A DNA stretch of 64,000 nt from Galeruca laticollis (GCA_963921935.1 OY998184.1:33613256-33677255), one strand, 5' to 3'; shown: positions 1 through 10,805, counted from the stretch's first letter. Numbers and translations are program-made. The notes: a model not told the origin generated them from the sequence alone.

Positions 1-720
1 AGAATCGAATTCTCTAGGCTTCCGTTTGGGGATCAGGTTTTGGTGTCCAGATTGGTGACCACAAATTGTCAAAACTGTCAAAATCACACCATCACTTAAT
101 GGCTTATATCTTTTTTATAACAATATAAAACTCAACCAAAATACCTGATACCCAAGACAAAGGTCCAAGTTATATTGTGTTAAAATTTCAACACTTAATT
201 TCTCTGCGTTCTTTAGATTTGTTGTGTACAAAATGACCTAAATTTTGTTGCAAATCTCGGGTGCCAACTGTTTTCAGGTTCCTAAAACGTGAGGCCCCTC
301 TTAACTGACTCAAGCGTCTTGTTCACTTTTTTGTTTTTTGCTGCTGAGGTTTTTGTAACAATAATTATTTACATCGGACCAGCATACCAGTCATATATTT
401 ATACAAAAATGAATAAGGTGTGTTGCCCATTACTGATGAATCAACTGACCATCTATTCTTAAAGATTACTAGACTACTAATAAAAATCTAAATATTGGCG
501 TAAACAGTGACAGAGGCCAAAGATATGTAATAAGATATATTATTTTTTTATTTTCTCTTGTATTCTATAAGCTGATTTTTAAGAGATCGTTGTTTTATTT
601 TATTGAAGGGAAGGATCAAGCCGTTTCAATACCTTTTTAGACTATGAGCCCATGGGGAAAAAAGTGTTGCGATTAGAAACAGCAGCAAACCCATTCATAA
701 CGATAGTTTATCATGCCACC
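1..720. other. AT-rich stretch, no recognisable gene
   Basis: No reading frame of useful length or recognisable domain on either strand. Composition is AT-rich with short homopolymers. I see no terminal repeat that ties it to the tandem array that follows. Confidence 0.5.
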
Positions 721-1256
721 ATCGGTTCCAGCACTATGACGTTTATTTTCTCTTGTGCAAAAAAGCGCAATGGAAAAATGAATATTTTATTTTTCACCCC
801 CTAAAAATGTGATATGGAACTGTACGCCGTTGGTTACATTTGATAGTAGAACCAAAGGAGATCGGTCGAGACTCTATGCCGTTCAAAAATAATCGTGAGG
901 AAAATCTAGGAAAAATTTTTAAAACTCTCATTTTTTACCCCTGAAATCGTGATATGAAACTGTACGCTGTTCATTACATCTGATAGTAGAATCATAGGGG
1001 ATAGCTTCTGACTCTATGCCGTTCAAAACTAATCGTGCGGAAAATCTAGGAAAATTTTTGAAATCTCTTTATTGTTTACTCCCGTAACCGTGATATGAAA
1101 CTGTACGCTGTTCGTTACATTTGATAGTAGAATCATATGAGATCGGTTCAGACTCTATGACATTCAAAAATAATCGTTCGGAAATACTAGGAAAAATTTT
1201 AAAAACTCTTATTTTCTACTCTCTAAAAATATGATTTGAAACTGTACGGCATTTAT
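721..1256. repeat. Tandem repeat, unit about 141 bp, about 3.5 copies
   Basis: The anchor GATATGAAACTGTACGC (with small variants) recurs at 811, 951, 1092 and 1233, a spacing of 140-141 bp. Each unit also contains a TGATAGTAGAA block, a GACTCTATG block and a TCTAGGAAAA block in the same order. The first partial copy near 721-800 is more diverged. The array stops where piggyBac coding sequence begins, at about 1256-1262. It could be a minor satellite or the subterminal repeat of a transposon; the sequence does not decide which. Confidence 0.8.
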
Positions 1257-1261
1257 TTCTG

Positions 1262-2037
1262 TAGATTATACAACATTCTGTGACCATTACCTCACAACAT
1301 ACCGTCTCCTACAAATACTAAACGAGAAGGGTATTCTTGCTGCTGATACAATTAGATCAGATATATTTTGTAAACCACCAATAACAAAAAAAAGATTTCG
1401 TAAAAAAAAGAGATGTACACCTGATTTTATGATTTCTACTGATGGAATCCTAATTGTGAACTGGTTAGATAATTTACCCATAACTTCCAACATCGTTGGT
1501 GTTGGAAAAGAAGATACTGCAAAGAGATGGGATAAGGTAACAAAAACTTATGTTGAGGTAAAACGATCTAAAATAAGGCAGGTGCTCATTGCTTATTACA
1601 GATCTAAAAGTCGTTGCAAGAAATGGACAGTGAGAATGATTTTCCATGCTATTGATATGGCGCTAATCAACTCGTGGTTGCAGTACAAAAAGGATGCAGC
1701 TATTCTAGGAATTACAAAGAAAGATATTTTGGATTTATTGCACTTCAGAATGAATGTAGGTGAATTTCTTTTGAAGGCCGAACAAGATCATAACAGAAAA
1801 AGAGGGCGACCTTCATCGGCAAATGAATCCAGTCTTTCAATAGTTAAACGTCAAAATGTTGAAGTTAGGCCACTAGATGAAGTCCGTTATCACAATGTCG
1901 GTCACATTCCGGCCAAGGTCTTCCGTTGAGGTATAAAAATCAGAACTGTGGTGGGAAATCTCGATAGACATGCATAAAATGTAAGATTCATCTATATCTT
2001 CAAAAAGGCAAGAGTTGTTTTATGAATTTCCACCGAA
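1262..2037 (+). pseudogene. piggyBac-like transposase, C-terminal fragment
   Basis: Conceptual translation from about 1262 gives the end of a DDE_Tnp_1_7 (piggyBac) catalytic core. The segment around FCDHYLTTYRLL corresponds to the second catalytic Asp region; a KKW-x-V-R-M-I-F block (about 1618-1645) and a NSWLQYKK block follow. The open frame 1429-1929 (167 codons) ends just before the cysteine-rich C-terminal domain. That domain continues in another frame to about 2037 (C-x2-K-C-x3-H pattern ending in CFMNFH), with one stop. So a frameshift near 1920 separates core from CRD. The usual third acidic pair (G-V-D-x2-D) is missing: the aligned stretch reads YVEVKRSKI. The N-terminal two thirds are absent. 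It is a dead copy; piggyBac identity is fairly secure. Confidence 0.75.
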
Positions 2038-2708
2038 AAAAATATTACCTATTTTTATATAGTTATAACTTTGAGAGTAGAAAGATTGTCTTTTAGATAG
2101 AAATAAACGTTTGAGGTTTTATAATTTTTCAACTCAATTTTTTTTGAGTTCTGATGGGTACAAATGAACCTATATAATTTTTTCTTCACCATAATGAAAA
2201 AAAAATTTAAATCCTCCAAATCATGATTATGTACAATAAAATAATACATTACAACCAGTAATTTTTTTAAATCCTCAAAAATAAATCGCCACAGAAAGGG
2301 TTAATGTGAAAATCTTGGAATAAAATAGGTACTTTGTTGAAAGAAATATCTTATTAGGTGCGGCGAAGAAAATGAAATGTATGTACTAAATATGAAATCA
2401 TTGAGTAATAATATAATAAGACCTTGTTTTTTAAACGGAGAAATCTTTTTATTCCACAAAAACTTTTTAAGGATAATTTACAACCTTGAAATGGACATTT
2501 TTATATTTATTAAAGCCTGACAGCGTAGCTGGAGGGCGTTAATCTTTGAACAAAAATGTCCAATTCAATGAGTAAATTTATTATTCACTAAAAGTTTAAG
2601 TAGATAAATAAATAAGAATGTCCGATCGAAAAAAACAAGGTCGACTTATATTTGTTGTGATAATTTCCAGAACAAAAAACAACAACAACAAAAAACGAGA
2701 ATATCTTA
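2038..2708. other. AT-rich stretch without a gene
   Basis: Contains poly-A/T runs and short open frames only (for example 2055-2249 minus, low complexity, no domain). It lies between the piggyBac CRD and the Crypton fragment and may hold the 3' ends of either. Confidence 0.4.
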
Positions 2709-3135
2709 TTATTTATTAAAACCATTTTCAAAAGTGCAATTATTAAAAATTTGCGATGCCGATGAATTTTCTTCTATCACGGGCCCTACAAGGTTATTCT
2801 CCGATGATGAAGCCATGTTGCTAGTACTCACACTGCAGGTAGTGCCAGAAGTAGTGACTGTGAAATCAGTTTGGCGGATTTTACTTATTATTCCTTTATG
2901 GTGTTCCTCGTAGATACGGTTTAATAGAGGAAGCAGTCGAATGTCTGATTATATTAATAAGCCTTTGTACTTGAACACCTGCTTTGGTCAAATAGGGAAT
3001 CGACTCGAATGGTTAGTAATATCTCTTTTCTTGGTGTCTAAACCAATTTTTTCAGCGGATCTTCAACCATTTAGTTATTTTGTTCGTGCCGACTGGAAAA
3101 ATTTTGTACCATATCCCTTGATTCGTTTGCCCACA
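2709..3135 (-). pseudogene. Crypton-type tyrosine recombinase, C-terminal fragment
   Basis: On the minus strand the translation shows the phage-integrase-fold signature of Crypton/ZMYM-type recombinases in order. A W-Y-K-x-F-P-V-G-T-N block lies at about 3055-3110. TNHSSR (3000-3017) holds the HxxR catalytic pair. A-G-V-x-V-Q-x-L-I-x-I-I-R-H-S follows, where RH replaces the usual GH. The candidate nucleophile Tyr codon is at 2914-2916. A Ser/Thr-rich tail ends at a stop at 2709-2711. At least two frameshifts break it (near 2970-2990 and near 3025). The N-terminal half is missing. The order and spacing of HxxR, H and Tyr make the family call good; activity is excluded by the breaks. Confidence 0.65.
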
Positions 3136-3139
3136 TAGA

Positions 3140-3426
3140 TTTGGCGTTAAAAATAAAATATTAAATTATTTAACATCTACGTTATTGATTACCCATCAAT
3201 ATAAATAAGTGGCGCAGTCAAATATACAATAATTATAAATTGCAAAATACCAGAATCGTTATAAGTGGCAAAGTAGAAAATGGCATAAGTATCGGCACAG
3301 ATAAAAGTCCCGCCTGATTTTGATCTGCAAAGTAAAAATGCGGCAGCAGAATGGATACACAGCCTTTCAAGATTACCTGATTGGAATAGGTCAACACGAA
3401 TCTAGTGACTTGGGAAAGTATCAGTT
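3140..3426 (+). mobile_element. 5' end of a gypsy-type element: LTR edge, tRNA-Ser-type PBS, start of gag
   Basis: TGGCGCAGTC at 3210-3219 matches the primer-binding site complementary to tRNA-Ser used by several insect gypsy elements. The sequence to its left would be the end of an LTR whose start I cannot locate. From about 3289 the plus strand translates to a gag-like N-terminus with V-P-P-D-F-D-L-Q and A-A-A-E-W-I-H motifs typical of K02A2.6-like gypsy gag. It has one frameshift and breaks off at about 3426, where minus-strand env of element A begins. It could belong to the same family as the integrase scrap at 10330 or element D. Confidence 0.5.
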
Positions 3427-4134
3427 TTACGAAATCTGATAGGAAAATGTGGTAGCTACTTCGATTTTCTCTAGAATATTGTAAATTAATTGAAAAGTTT
3501 GAGCGATTTGAGAAACCAATGTATCCGTGACATAAATGTGATAATTTCCTTTTTCTTGTTCGTAATAAGTTTCAATTTCCTCTATTCGTTTCAATAAAGT
3601 TTGTTGATTTTGTGCCAATGTGTTTGTATTATTTTTAAAAATATTAACAGAATTTTGAAGAAGTGTTATTTGTGAATTGACTATATTTTTTAATTTTGAT
3701 TGATTTTCAGAAAGTGTTGCTTTATCATATTTTTCTGCATCGTTTTGATCTAGATTGCCCGTTAAAGATTTAATTATTGAGCCAAGTCCGTTTATTATTT
3801 CTCTTTTGATTCTTATATTAAAAACTGGATTTATCTGATTCAACTGGATTTGTATTTTTTGTTCTAAATACAATATTAGGTTGCACATACTTTCAAATTC
3901 ATGGATTAACACGGATTTATCTTCATTCTTTGGAAATGTTTGCTGAATTCTTTTAAAGTGATTTTGTAAAGCTTCAAAATGGGTTACTATATCTGAAATG
4001 TCGAAAGTTTGAATAAAAGACCAAAAATCAATTTTATTTTGATCATTGCCTAATTTATAAGGTAGAAGACCGAGGTTATTATTTAAGTTATGGAGTCTTG
4101 GGTGGTTTGATCCCTCATGGATGTGGATGGACAA
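3427..4134 (-). pseudogene. env of element A, baculovirus F-like, C-terminally truncated
   Basis: A 235-codon open frame resembling the fusion protein of errantiviruses and baculoviruses (Pfam Baculo_F group). A basic furin-type site (R-I-K-R) lies near residue 110. It is followed by an I-x-N-G-x-G-S-I-I-K fusion-peptide-like stretch and an L-T-G-N-L-D block, as in that family. Heptad-like Leu/Ile/Asn-rich sequence follows. No transmembrane anchor is present: the frame ends at 3427 next to foreign sequence, so the C-terminal half of a typical env is gone. It cannot encode a membrane-anchored envelope as it stands. Lies just downstream of integrase, as expected. Confidence 0.75.
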
Positions 4135-4190
4135 CCTGTAACAGTTGGAGGTTGTTTTAGTTCCTGCATATGTATTATCTCTTTTTTATT

Positions 4191-5543
4191 TTAATTTTTC
4201 TTAGAAGTTATTTCTACTTTGTTCCTATCTAAAATTTCAGTTATTTCATAAGGTCCTATAAATTTATTATCTTTTTTACTATGATAACGCAAGTTTTTCT
4301 TAGACACTATTTGTCCTAACTTAAAATCAGTATGTATTGAGCTATTGTAACCTAAAATTGCATAGTCAATTAAATCGTCTTCATTGGGGTGCATTTCTTT
4401 TAGAATTCTGAGATGCTCTATTAGACTGGAATTGAATCGTTCTGCTACACTGTTTGATTCGTGATGTCCTACAGTGTCAAAATGTATTTTTATTTTATGT
4501 AAATTCAAAATTTCTTTTACAGTATCATTATTAAATTCAGTACCATGGTCAAGAATAATTTTCTCTGGTATTCCAAAAGAACAAAAGTATTTTATTATTG
4601 CTTTACTTACATGAATAGCCGTTTTACCTTCGACTTGGTATGCTTGTGCGAACTTTGAAAATGCGTCAATAATAATTAAATATATTTTATTGTTGTAATG
4701 AAATAAATCTATGTGAACAATTTGAAAAGGTTTTGATGCTGTTTCAGTTATTACCAGAGGTGCGTATGGGGGATGTCTGCCATATTTTGTTCGTTGACAA
4801 ATATCACACGAGTTTATATATTCAGTAATGGTAGTTTTCATATTTTTCCAATAATAGTTCCGTTTTAAATATTCATACGTTTCTACAATACCACGATGGT
4901 TAGTTTTGCCAACGTGATGATGTTTTATTAGCATTATTTGTTCTTCTTTTTCCTTGATTGTGTTTACTTGTTTTGAGCATCTAATTAATTTTGGGTCCTT
5001 TTCCGAAAAGTGTTCTAAATATATTTTATTGAAATCGTTATAAAGAGAATCATTGTGAAAATACATGCAGTAACAACGTTTCAAAATTGTGTAGTCTTTT
5101 AAAAATTCGAGTATAAAATTTTCATTATTTTGGGTCGGAATTTTAACATTTATTATTTTATGATTTTCGTAAGATTCCTGTTCAACTATTAATTTAGGAT
5201 ATGGATGCGGTGTGACTATAATTTGATTAACTTTATTATTAATTATTTCATCATATATTCGTATACCGTCATTTGTTGTTTTATTAAAAGTGGTGTGTTG
5301 TGTATTTGAGTCGGTGTCAATTGTGTCAGTTGTTTGCAAATTGGCATCCGTTATATTGTCATTTATTTGTTCGTCTATAAGATCATTTAAAAATTGGTCT
5401 AATTCATGAGAATCTGTAATTTCGTCAGAATTCTTAATCATTGAATTATTTTCGAGTACGTTAATAACAACTCTAGAAAGTGCATCGCAATTAGAATTTA
5501 AAGTACCTTTTTTGTAAATTATTTCATAGTCAAATTCTTCCAA
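4191..5543 (-). pseudogene. Integrase region of element A pol
   Basis: A long open frame (450 codons) starting in the last part of RNase H (E-E-F-D-Y-E-I and D-A-L-S-R motifs) and continuing into integrase. The zinc-binding H-x-x-C-C region is visible (H-H-H-V-G ... C-D-I-C-Q). The catalytic core has Asp in H-I-D-L-F, Asp in L-D-H-G-T-E-F and Glu in V-A-E-R-F. After the Y-N-S-S-I-H motif about 40 residues of the family's usual sequence are absent, and the C-terminal G-P-Y-E-I module follows directly. The core residues are present, but that deletion and the missing upstream enzyme make it non-functional in context. Confidence 0.85.
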
Positions 5544-6720
5544 ACGTAATCTCCACCGTAATAATTTTGAATTCGGTTCTCTGAGATTAAATAGCCAAAT
5601 TAAAGGACGATGGTCACAATATATTTCAAATCGTTCACCGTAGAGATAAGGTCTAAAGTATTTACAAGCCCATACTATGGCAAGTAATTATCTTTCAATA
5701 GTACTATATTTTTGTTCAGAGTTATTTAAGGTTCTTGAAGCGTATGCAATTGGTCTATCCGAACCAATTGGACCTTGAGATAATACTGCGCCTAATGCTA
5801 CGTTTGAAGCATCCGTGGTTAAAACAAAGGGCTTAGAAAAGTCTGGATACTGAAGTATCGGGGAATTGATTAATAGATTTTTACAAGTGTTAAAAGCAGA
5901 GATAAAATTTTGATCGTGTTTGACTTTAGCATTCTTTTTCAGACATAAGGTTAACGGTTTGGTTATTTTAGCAAAATCTTTAATATATCGTCTATAATAG
6001 CCTAATAGTCCTAAAAAGCTTTTAATTTTCTCTTGAGTTTTTGGTATTGGATAATTTTCTATTGCACTTATCTTGTCAGGATTTGGCTTTACTCCGTCTG
6101 GTATAATAACATGCCCTAAGTACGCTACTTCTTTTCTTAGAAAATCAGATTTATCAAGTTGGATTTTAAAATTTGATCGTCTTATTCGGTCAACTACTGT
6201 TTTAAGTCTTTCTACGTGTTCTTGCAAGTATGTAAAGTAGATTACAATGTAGTCTTAGTATACTAAACATATTTCGTTATTCAAACCTCGTAAAATGTTA
6301 TCCATAACTCTTCGGAATGTAGAAGGAGGTGAACGTAGTCCCATTGGCATACGTTCAAATTCCCAATGTCCGTTTTAAGTTGAAAATGCTGTCTTCGGAA
6401 TGTCCTCTTCGTGCATTTGGATTTGGTAGAATCCGCTAGCTAGGTCTAGAGTACTAAAATGGGTATTTATCTGGTATGGTTTTTTCGTTCAATTTGCGGT
6501 AGTCTATTACTAAACGGAGTTTCTTTTTGTTTGATTTGTCTGTTTTCTTCGGCACAATTCAAATTGGCAATGAGTACGGAGAATTGGACGGTTGAATAAT
6601 ACCTTGATCAAGCATTTTGTTTATTTGTGTTTTGACTTCTTCTTTATAAATTTCGGGGTTACGATATGTCTCAGTAAATATTGGGGTATCATCTGTTAAG
6701 TTTGTGTTTTATTTGATTAT
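5544..6720 (-). pseudogene. Reverse transcriptase and RNase H of element A, broken
   Basis: RNase H (5544-6227) carries L-T-T-D-A-S-N, A-Y-A-S-R-T-L and Y-C-D-H-R-P-L. The connection to RT is the F-L-G-L-L-G-Y-Y-R-R-Y-I thumb motif. Upstream RT motifs are readable in pieces: L-D-Q-G-I-I-Q-P-S near 6590 and [10 protein letters not shown] near 6500. They are split by several stops and frameshifts. The catalytic box at 6249-6260 reads Tyr-stop-Asp-Tyr instead of Y-L-D-D. So polymerase activity is lost. Confidence 0.8.
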
Positions 6721-7559
6721 TGAAAGAGAGCGGTATATCTTCACAATAAAAAATGTCACGATAATCATAACATAATTTTTTGATAACGTCTTTTTCTTCT
6801 GGATTGCAATGATTTAGATCAATATTTTTCAAATTTGTCTTTAAAATATGGTCATGTTCTTTACTAATTACATGATCAGTTTCCATTTTATCAATGAAAT
6901 TAATTTCGTTTATATTTAAAATTTCAATATCGATTGGTTCGAAAAATTCGATTTTTTCATATTTAGTGTTAGAGTTTATTATCGTAGTAAGAGCAAAGTA
7001 ATTTTCTACATTTACTACAGCAACCGGCATAACGATATGAGGTGCAAACTTTTTATATTCTAAAAGTCCGGTGCCTTGTTTCATTTTTACTGGTATTTTA
7101 ACTTTTTGTTGAGTTCTAGGCGGTATTATCAAGTGATAAGTTTGATATTTAGGATTTTGAATATTCGATATTTCTTTCTCAATTTCGTATATTATTGGAA
7201 TTTTTGCAAATGGAGTTACGATAAATTTTGAGTTCATATCTATTGAAGCTTTTAATTGTTTCAATAAATCAACGCCTATTGATCCGTCATATTTATCGCT
7301 AAATTTGAAGAGATAGAATTTGTGATATTCTGAGACTAAAAATTTTGAAAATTGGTATTTCGATTACTTCGTCATGATATGTTATATTATGAGCACTTTG
7401 TATTTGAAAATCTTCTTTAAAAATTTCATTTGGATAAAATTGATAAGCTAAATCAGGTTTAATACTACTACGAGTACCTACCTGTATCGATCAAAAAATT
7501 TGCTTTTAGTTCGGGAATGTAAATATGTGGTAAATTTGCTCTGGATATATTTAAAGTTA
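6689..7559 (-). pseudogene. Protease and pol N-terminal linker of element A
   Basis: An aspartic-protease active site D-T-G is coded at 7480-7488 on the minus strand, preceded by a hydrophobic F-L-I stretch, as in retroviral-type proteases. A frameshift follows within a few codons. The open frame 6689-7264 (191 codons) is the linker between protease and RT, with I-I-P-P-R-T-Q and the acidic R-D-I-F-Y motif that precedes gypsy RTs. Confidence 0.65.
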
Positions 7560-8925
7560 TTAGGGGGGATTGTTCTGTGAGGCTTCTTGTTGAAAATTTT
7601 CGTTTGGGCCTTCAGAAATTTGATAAGGATCATCGAATTGATATTGATTAGAATTGTCATATTCTGGATATGTTTCGTCGGTTTCATGCGGATTAAAATA
7701 ATCAGAATTTTGGACATCATGGGTTTGGTATGAGCATTCACCTTGTATTTTATTCCCAAACGGGTTATCGAATTCATAATTTTGATGATTTACATCATAT
7801 GCAAACAGTTCTGTGGACGTAAATTTCCTCTGAGGTGCTAGCATTGTATTACCTGATGATGTGTCCATTAGAGTAGGTTTGTTGGGATTTGATTGATTTC
7901 TGCTTTGATTTGAGGGTGCTCTCTATATCTGGCTTCGCCTGGGTTGATTGGAAAATGGTTGACTCTGAGTTTGAAAATTATTATTGTCCCTCCACTGGGT
8001 TTGTGAATTTTGGATTAAAGGACGATTGAAATTATTAAAATTCTGTTGTGGTTACGAGAATTGACTATTAGATACACCTGGATTTGAATTTCGATTAATT
8101 GGAATAATAGGTTGAGAAGTTGGCGAATTGAAATGTTGGTAACTAGCATTACTATTCTGGAAAAAATTGGGATGATGATTAGTTTGTCTAGATGGAGTGA
8201 TTCTTGGTATTGGTTTGTAAGATTGATTATTTAGAGTATTATTTCTATTCTATCTATACATAAAATTCTCCTCTTCTATAACTAAGGACATAGCTACTTC
8301 TAAACTATCTGGGTTTCGCAAACGTATATTATTTTGCAATTGACCATTTGAACCTCTAATAAAAGTTTTAAGTGCTAAATCGTTATAAATTTTGATTTTA
8401 ATAGTTTTTTCTGCAATTGGATCATTTGAAGCATTTAATTTTGAAATTACTATGCTACGTGCTTCCTGACATCGCATACCGAAATTGTATGATGTTTCAT
8501 TTTTTAATGGTCTCAAAATAATTAAATCTTGCACTAAGCAATCTATATTTCTCTGATCTCCGAAACATAATTGAAAAGCTTGTTCTATTTCTGCCCATGT
8601 TCGTAATTCAGTTCTTGAACCTATAAGCATTAAAGCTCTACCTACTAATTTACTTAACAATGCGCGTAATAAAAAACTATTTAATTGTGGATTTGTTGCA
8701 TCGAAAAGTTGAGAAATTAGTGTGTCACAGTTATCTAGAAAAATATTTAAAGAGTATGAGGATTACCCTCGTATTGTGAGATAGTATCAATATATAATTT
8801 TAATAATTGATAGTTTGGATTAGCCATAGCTTCAGTTTCTGGTATATTACATTTTTCTTCCAAAGTTATACTAGAATTAAATAAATCTGCTAATTCTTCT
8901 ACAATTGAGTCATTTATCAACTAAT
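7560..8925 (-). pseudogene. gag of element A
   Basis: Readable from about 8925 to the stop at 7560 with several in-frame stops (for example near 8745 and 8247). The core 8250-8660 has the gypsy errantivirus capsid pattern: F-L-D-N-C-D upstream at about 8710-8730, then W-A-E-I-E-Q-A-F, then R-C-Q-E-A-R. The C-terminal third is Asn/Gln/Pro-rich with no CCHC knuckle visible, which is common for errantivirus gag. An upstream Met at 8825-8827 is possible, but the frame is open to about 8920, so the start is uncertain. Confidence 0.65.
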
Positions 8926-9231
8926 CTAAATTATATTACTTATGTTAAAAAAATGTTTTAATTTTATAAAAGTATATAAAACGTAAATAAGTATGTAAAA
9001 CGTAAATAAAAGCGAAAGTTCATATGAGAAAAGAAAAAATGGAATGTTTTTCGACTTACAGTACTATGAAGAAAATGTTCATTCTTCTCCACTAGGATCT
9101 GGGCGATGTGGTCCCTCTTCCCTGGACTGGATTCTTGGACTTAACGTAAAACCACAAAGTTCGAGATTGCAAATAAACCGTAGATACGGACAGGTGTCAC
9201 GATTTTTGTTGAACCGATTTGCAATCCTACT

Positions 9232-9433
9232 GACTGCGCTAATTAAACTCGTAGTTAATATAAACTACTTTTTGAAAAATAACTTTTATTTCTACAAACT
9301 AAAATGATACTTTACAACTAGAAAGCTATATAAAATCTGAATGTGATATTGAAAAACGTTATAAAGAAAACAATCCGTGAGATTGCAATTCAGCAGTCTA
9401 GCGGTGTCCTATTACCATATGCGTTCCCATAAC
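9232..9433 (-). promoter_or_regulatory. Candidate PBS and 5' LTR of element A
   Basis: GACTGCGCTA at 9232-9241 is, on the minus strand, a one-mismatch form of the tRNA-Ser PBS TGGCGCAGTC. The adjacent 9242-9433 would be the LTR: its minus strand starts AGTTATGGG and ends TTTAATT, like errantivirus AGTTA...AATT termini, and has a TATA-like TTTATATAG at about 9322-9333. With no 3' LTR to compare, the outer border is only a proposal, and 192 bp is short for this group. A spurious open frame (9044-9307, plus) overlaps the leader. Confidence 0.35.
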
Positions 9434-9640
9434 TCAAGTAAAACTATACATAATGGAAAAAAATAATTTCCCTACTCCCGTATTATAATACGCGAATTAA
9501 ATATCTGCTTCCGATTCATTAATATTGTTCATTTTAACACGGATTTTCATTTCGATACAGATTTTGGCCAATGAAAATACGTACTTTCCATTATGAAACG
9601 AATTTTCAGCCAATAGAAACAAGTACTTGGGGATAATCAA
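9434..9640. other. AT-rich spacer
   Basis: No coding signal. Could be the 5' flank of the Crypton remnant that starts at about 9641. Confidence 0.3.
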
Positions 9641-10140
9641 GTGTTGATGTTGAATATCAACTATCAAACTGACATTTCAAAATACGCACGGCTACATGCA
9701 TTTTTGAAGCGGAAATCTGAAGGATACGTTGGAAAGAAATCCAAAACATTCCAGCCAAACGAGCTCAGGAAATTCATCGAGGACGCCCCAGATTATGATT
9801 ATTTAATGATAAAGGTGAGCAAATCTTTATTTTGAAATTCTCTTGAAAAACATTTCTGTTTATTTCCACTCAATACAATGATTTAATTTGTATATGCATA
9901 ATGTGCGTACTTTTCCATACAAGTCTTCGTAGCTTAGTTGGTAACGCTTGCGTATCGTGGTTCAGATCCTGGGCGGGTTGAAATTTTTTTTTAGAATATA
10001 ATGTATTTTCTTGAAAGAAAAACTAATTGCATTGTTTGTATATTTCTCTTTATCAAAGTGGAATCATTGCAAATAAATAATGCTATTTTTTTACAGGTTG
10101 CCTTATTATGGGAATTATGGGAGCTTGTTTGAAATTAATT
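9641..10140 (+). pseudogene. Crypton-type recombinase remnant with an intron
   Basis: The open frame 9641-9835 contains K-K-S-K-T-F followed by E-L-R-K-F-I-E-D-A-P-D and Y-L-M-I-K-V, the N-terminal edge of the tyrosine-recombinase core in ZMYM/Crypton proteins. A GTGAGC donor follows the K codon at about 9813. A T-rich tract and ACAG acceptor lie at 10088-10097, after which the expected hydrophobic continuation (M-G-I-M-G-A-C) appears one base out of frame. So an intron of about 284 bp is likely, followed by a one-base deletion. The catalytic C-terminus is absent. Alternative: the ORF simply reads through to 9835 and the similarity downstream is chance. Confidence 0.5.
9923..9980 (+). repeat. 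tRNA-like / SINE-head sequence
   Basis: TAGCTTAGTTGG at 9930-9941 fits the Pol III A box and GGTTCAGATCC at 9959-9969 is close to the B box. The A-to-B distance is too short for an intact tRNA because the anticodon arm is largely missing, so this is a tRNA pseudogene or the head of a SINE. It lies inside the proposed Crypton intron. Confidence 0.45.
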
Positions 10141-10177
10141 CTTGTTTTCATTTTATTATTAATCGGTCGTAGAAAAA

Positions 10178-10317
10178 ATAGTGTATGCAACTCTCATGTA
10201 ATGGTTATTAATACACTCGCATAAACCATACGAAACTCGCCTTCGGCTCGTTTCGTATGCCGGTTAATGCTCGTGTATTAATAACCTTCATTACATGATC
10301 GTTGCATAATATACTAT
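10178..10317. repeat. 140-bp foldback palindrome
   Basis: The arms are near-perfect reverse complements: ATGTAATGGTTATTAATACA on the left (about 10196-10215) pairs with the matching sequence on the right (about 10273-10294). The centre, around CGCCTTCGGC (about 10238-10247), is itself palindromic. The copy would fold into one long hairpin. It is probably a miniature foldback/MITE; no target duplication was recognised. Confidence 0.75.
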
Positions 10318-10329
10318 TATTGACCAAGC

Positions 10330-10805
10330 ATGTCAAAAGAAATTGCAAGTTATATTAAAAAATATCGCACATGTGAAAAAATTTCGCCAAATAATTTCAG
10401 AGAACCAATGATAATGCAAGAAATACCTTCATTACCATTTGAAAAGGTTGGTACTGACATTTTGGAATATAGCTCAAAATTTTTGATTGTAATTGTAGAT
10501 TATTTATCACACTGGAGTTGTTTGTTAAAAATGGAAGATACAACATCAAATTATGTAATCAATGCTATGCAAACTTGTTTTACTCAATTCGGGTACCCAT
10601 AAACCATCATAGCGAACAATCTTCCATTTTTGTCAAGAGAATGTCAAAAATATCAAGATGACAAAGATATAACCACACACACATGCACATTCAAATATCA
10701 TCAGAGTAATGGTATGCCAGAAGGAACGGTAAATATTTGTAAACAAATGGTACGGAAAGCTAACGAAGAAAAGGCAGACTATCGTGATTACTTAGAATAT
10801 AACTA
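10330..10805 (+). pseudogene. Gypsy integrase core fragment
   Basis: Open from 10330 to 10602 and readable in frame to about 10805 across one stop. It begins in the zinc-binding tail (K-Y-R-T-C-E-K) and has the first catalytic Asp in G-T-D-I-L-E-Y. The second Asp position reads I-A-N-N (Asp to Asn), and the third acidic residue is in G-M-P-E-G-T. K02A2.6-like gypsy type, possibly the same family as element D. Both ends are truncated: the 3' end abuts element X and the 5' end abuts the hairpin. Confidence 0.7.

Larger units (their letters stand above)
3427..9433 (-). mobile_element. Element A: decayed errantivirus-like LTR element
   Basis: Read on the minus strand, the order is gag (about 8925-7560), protease, RT, RNase H, integrase (to 4191) and env (4134-3427), the Ty3/gypsy errantivirus layout. 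A degenerate Ser-type PBS sits at 9232-9241 and a candidate 5' LTR at 9242-9433. The 3' end is missing: env stops where an unrelated plus-strand gag fragment starts, so no 3' LTR is present. Stops and frameshifts occur in gag, protease and RT. Confidence 0.85.

Noticed and set aside
9044..9307. 87-codon plus ORF with a hydrophobic tail
   Set aside because: Overlaps the minus-strand leader/PBS/LTR of element A; no homology recognised.
9923..9980. Functional tRNA gene
   Set aside because: A and B boxes are present but the anticodon arm is missing and acceptor ends do not pair.
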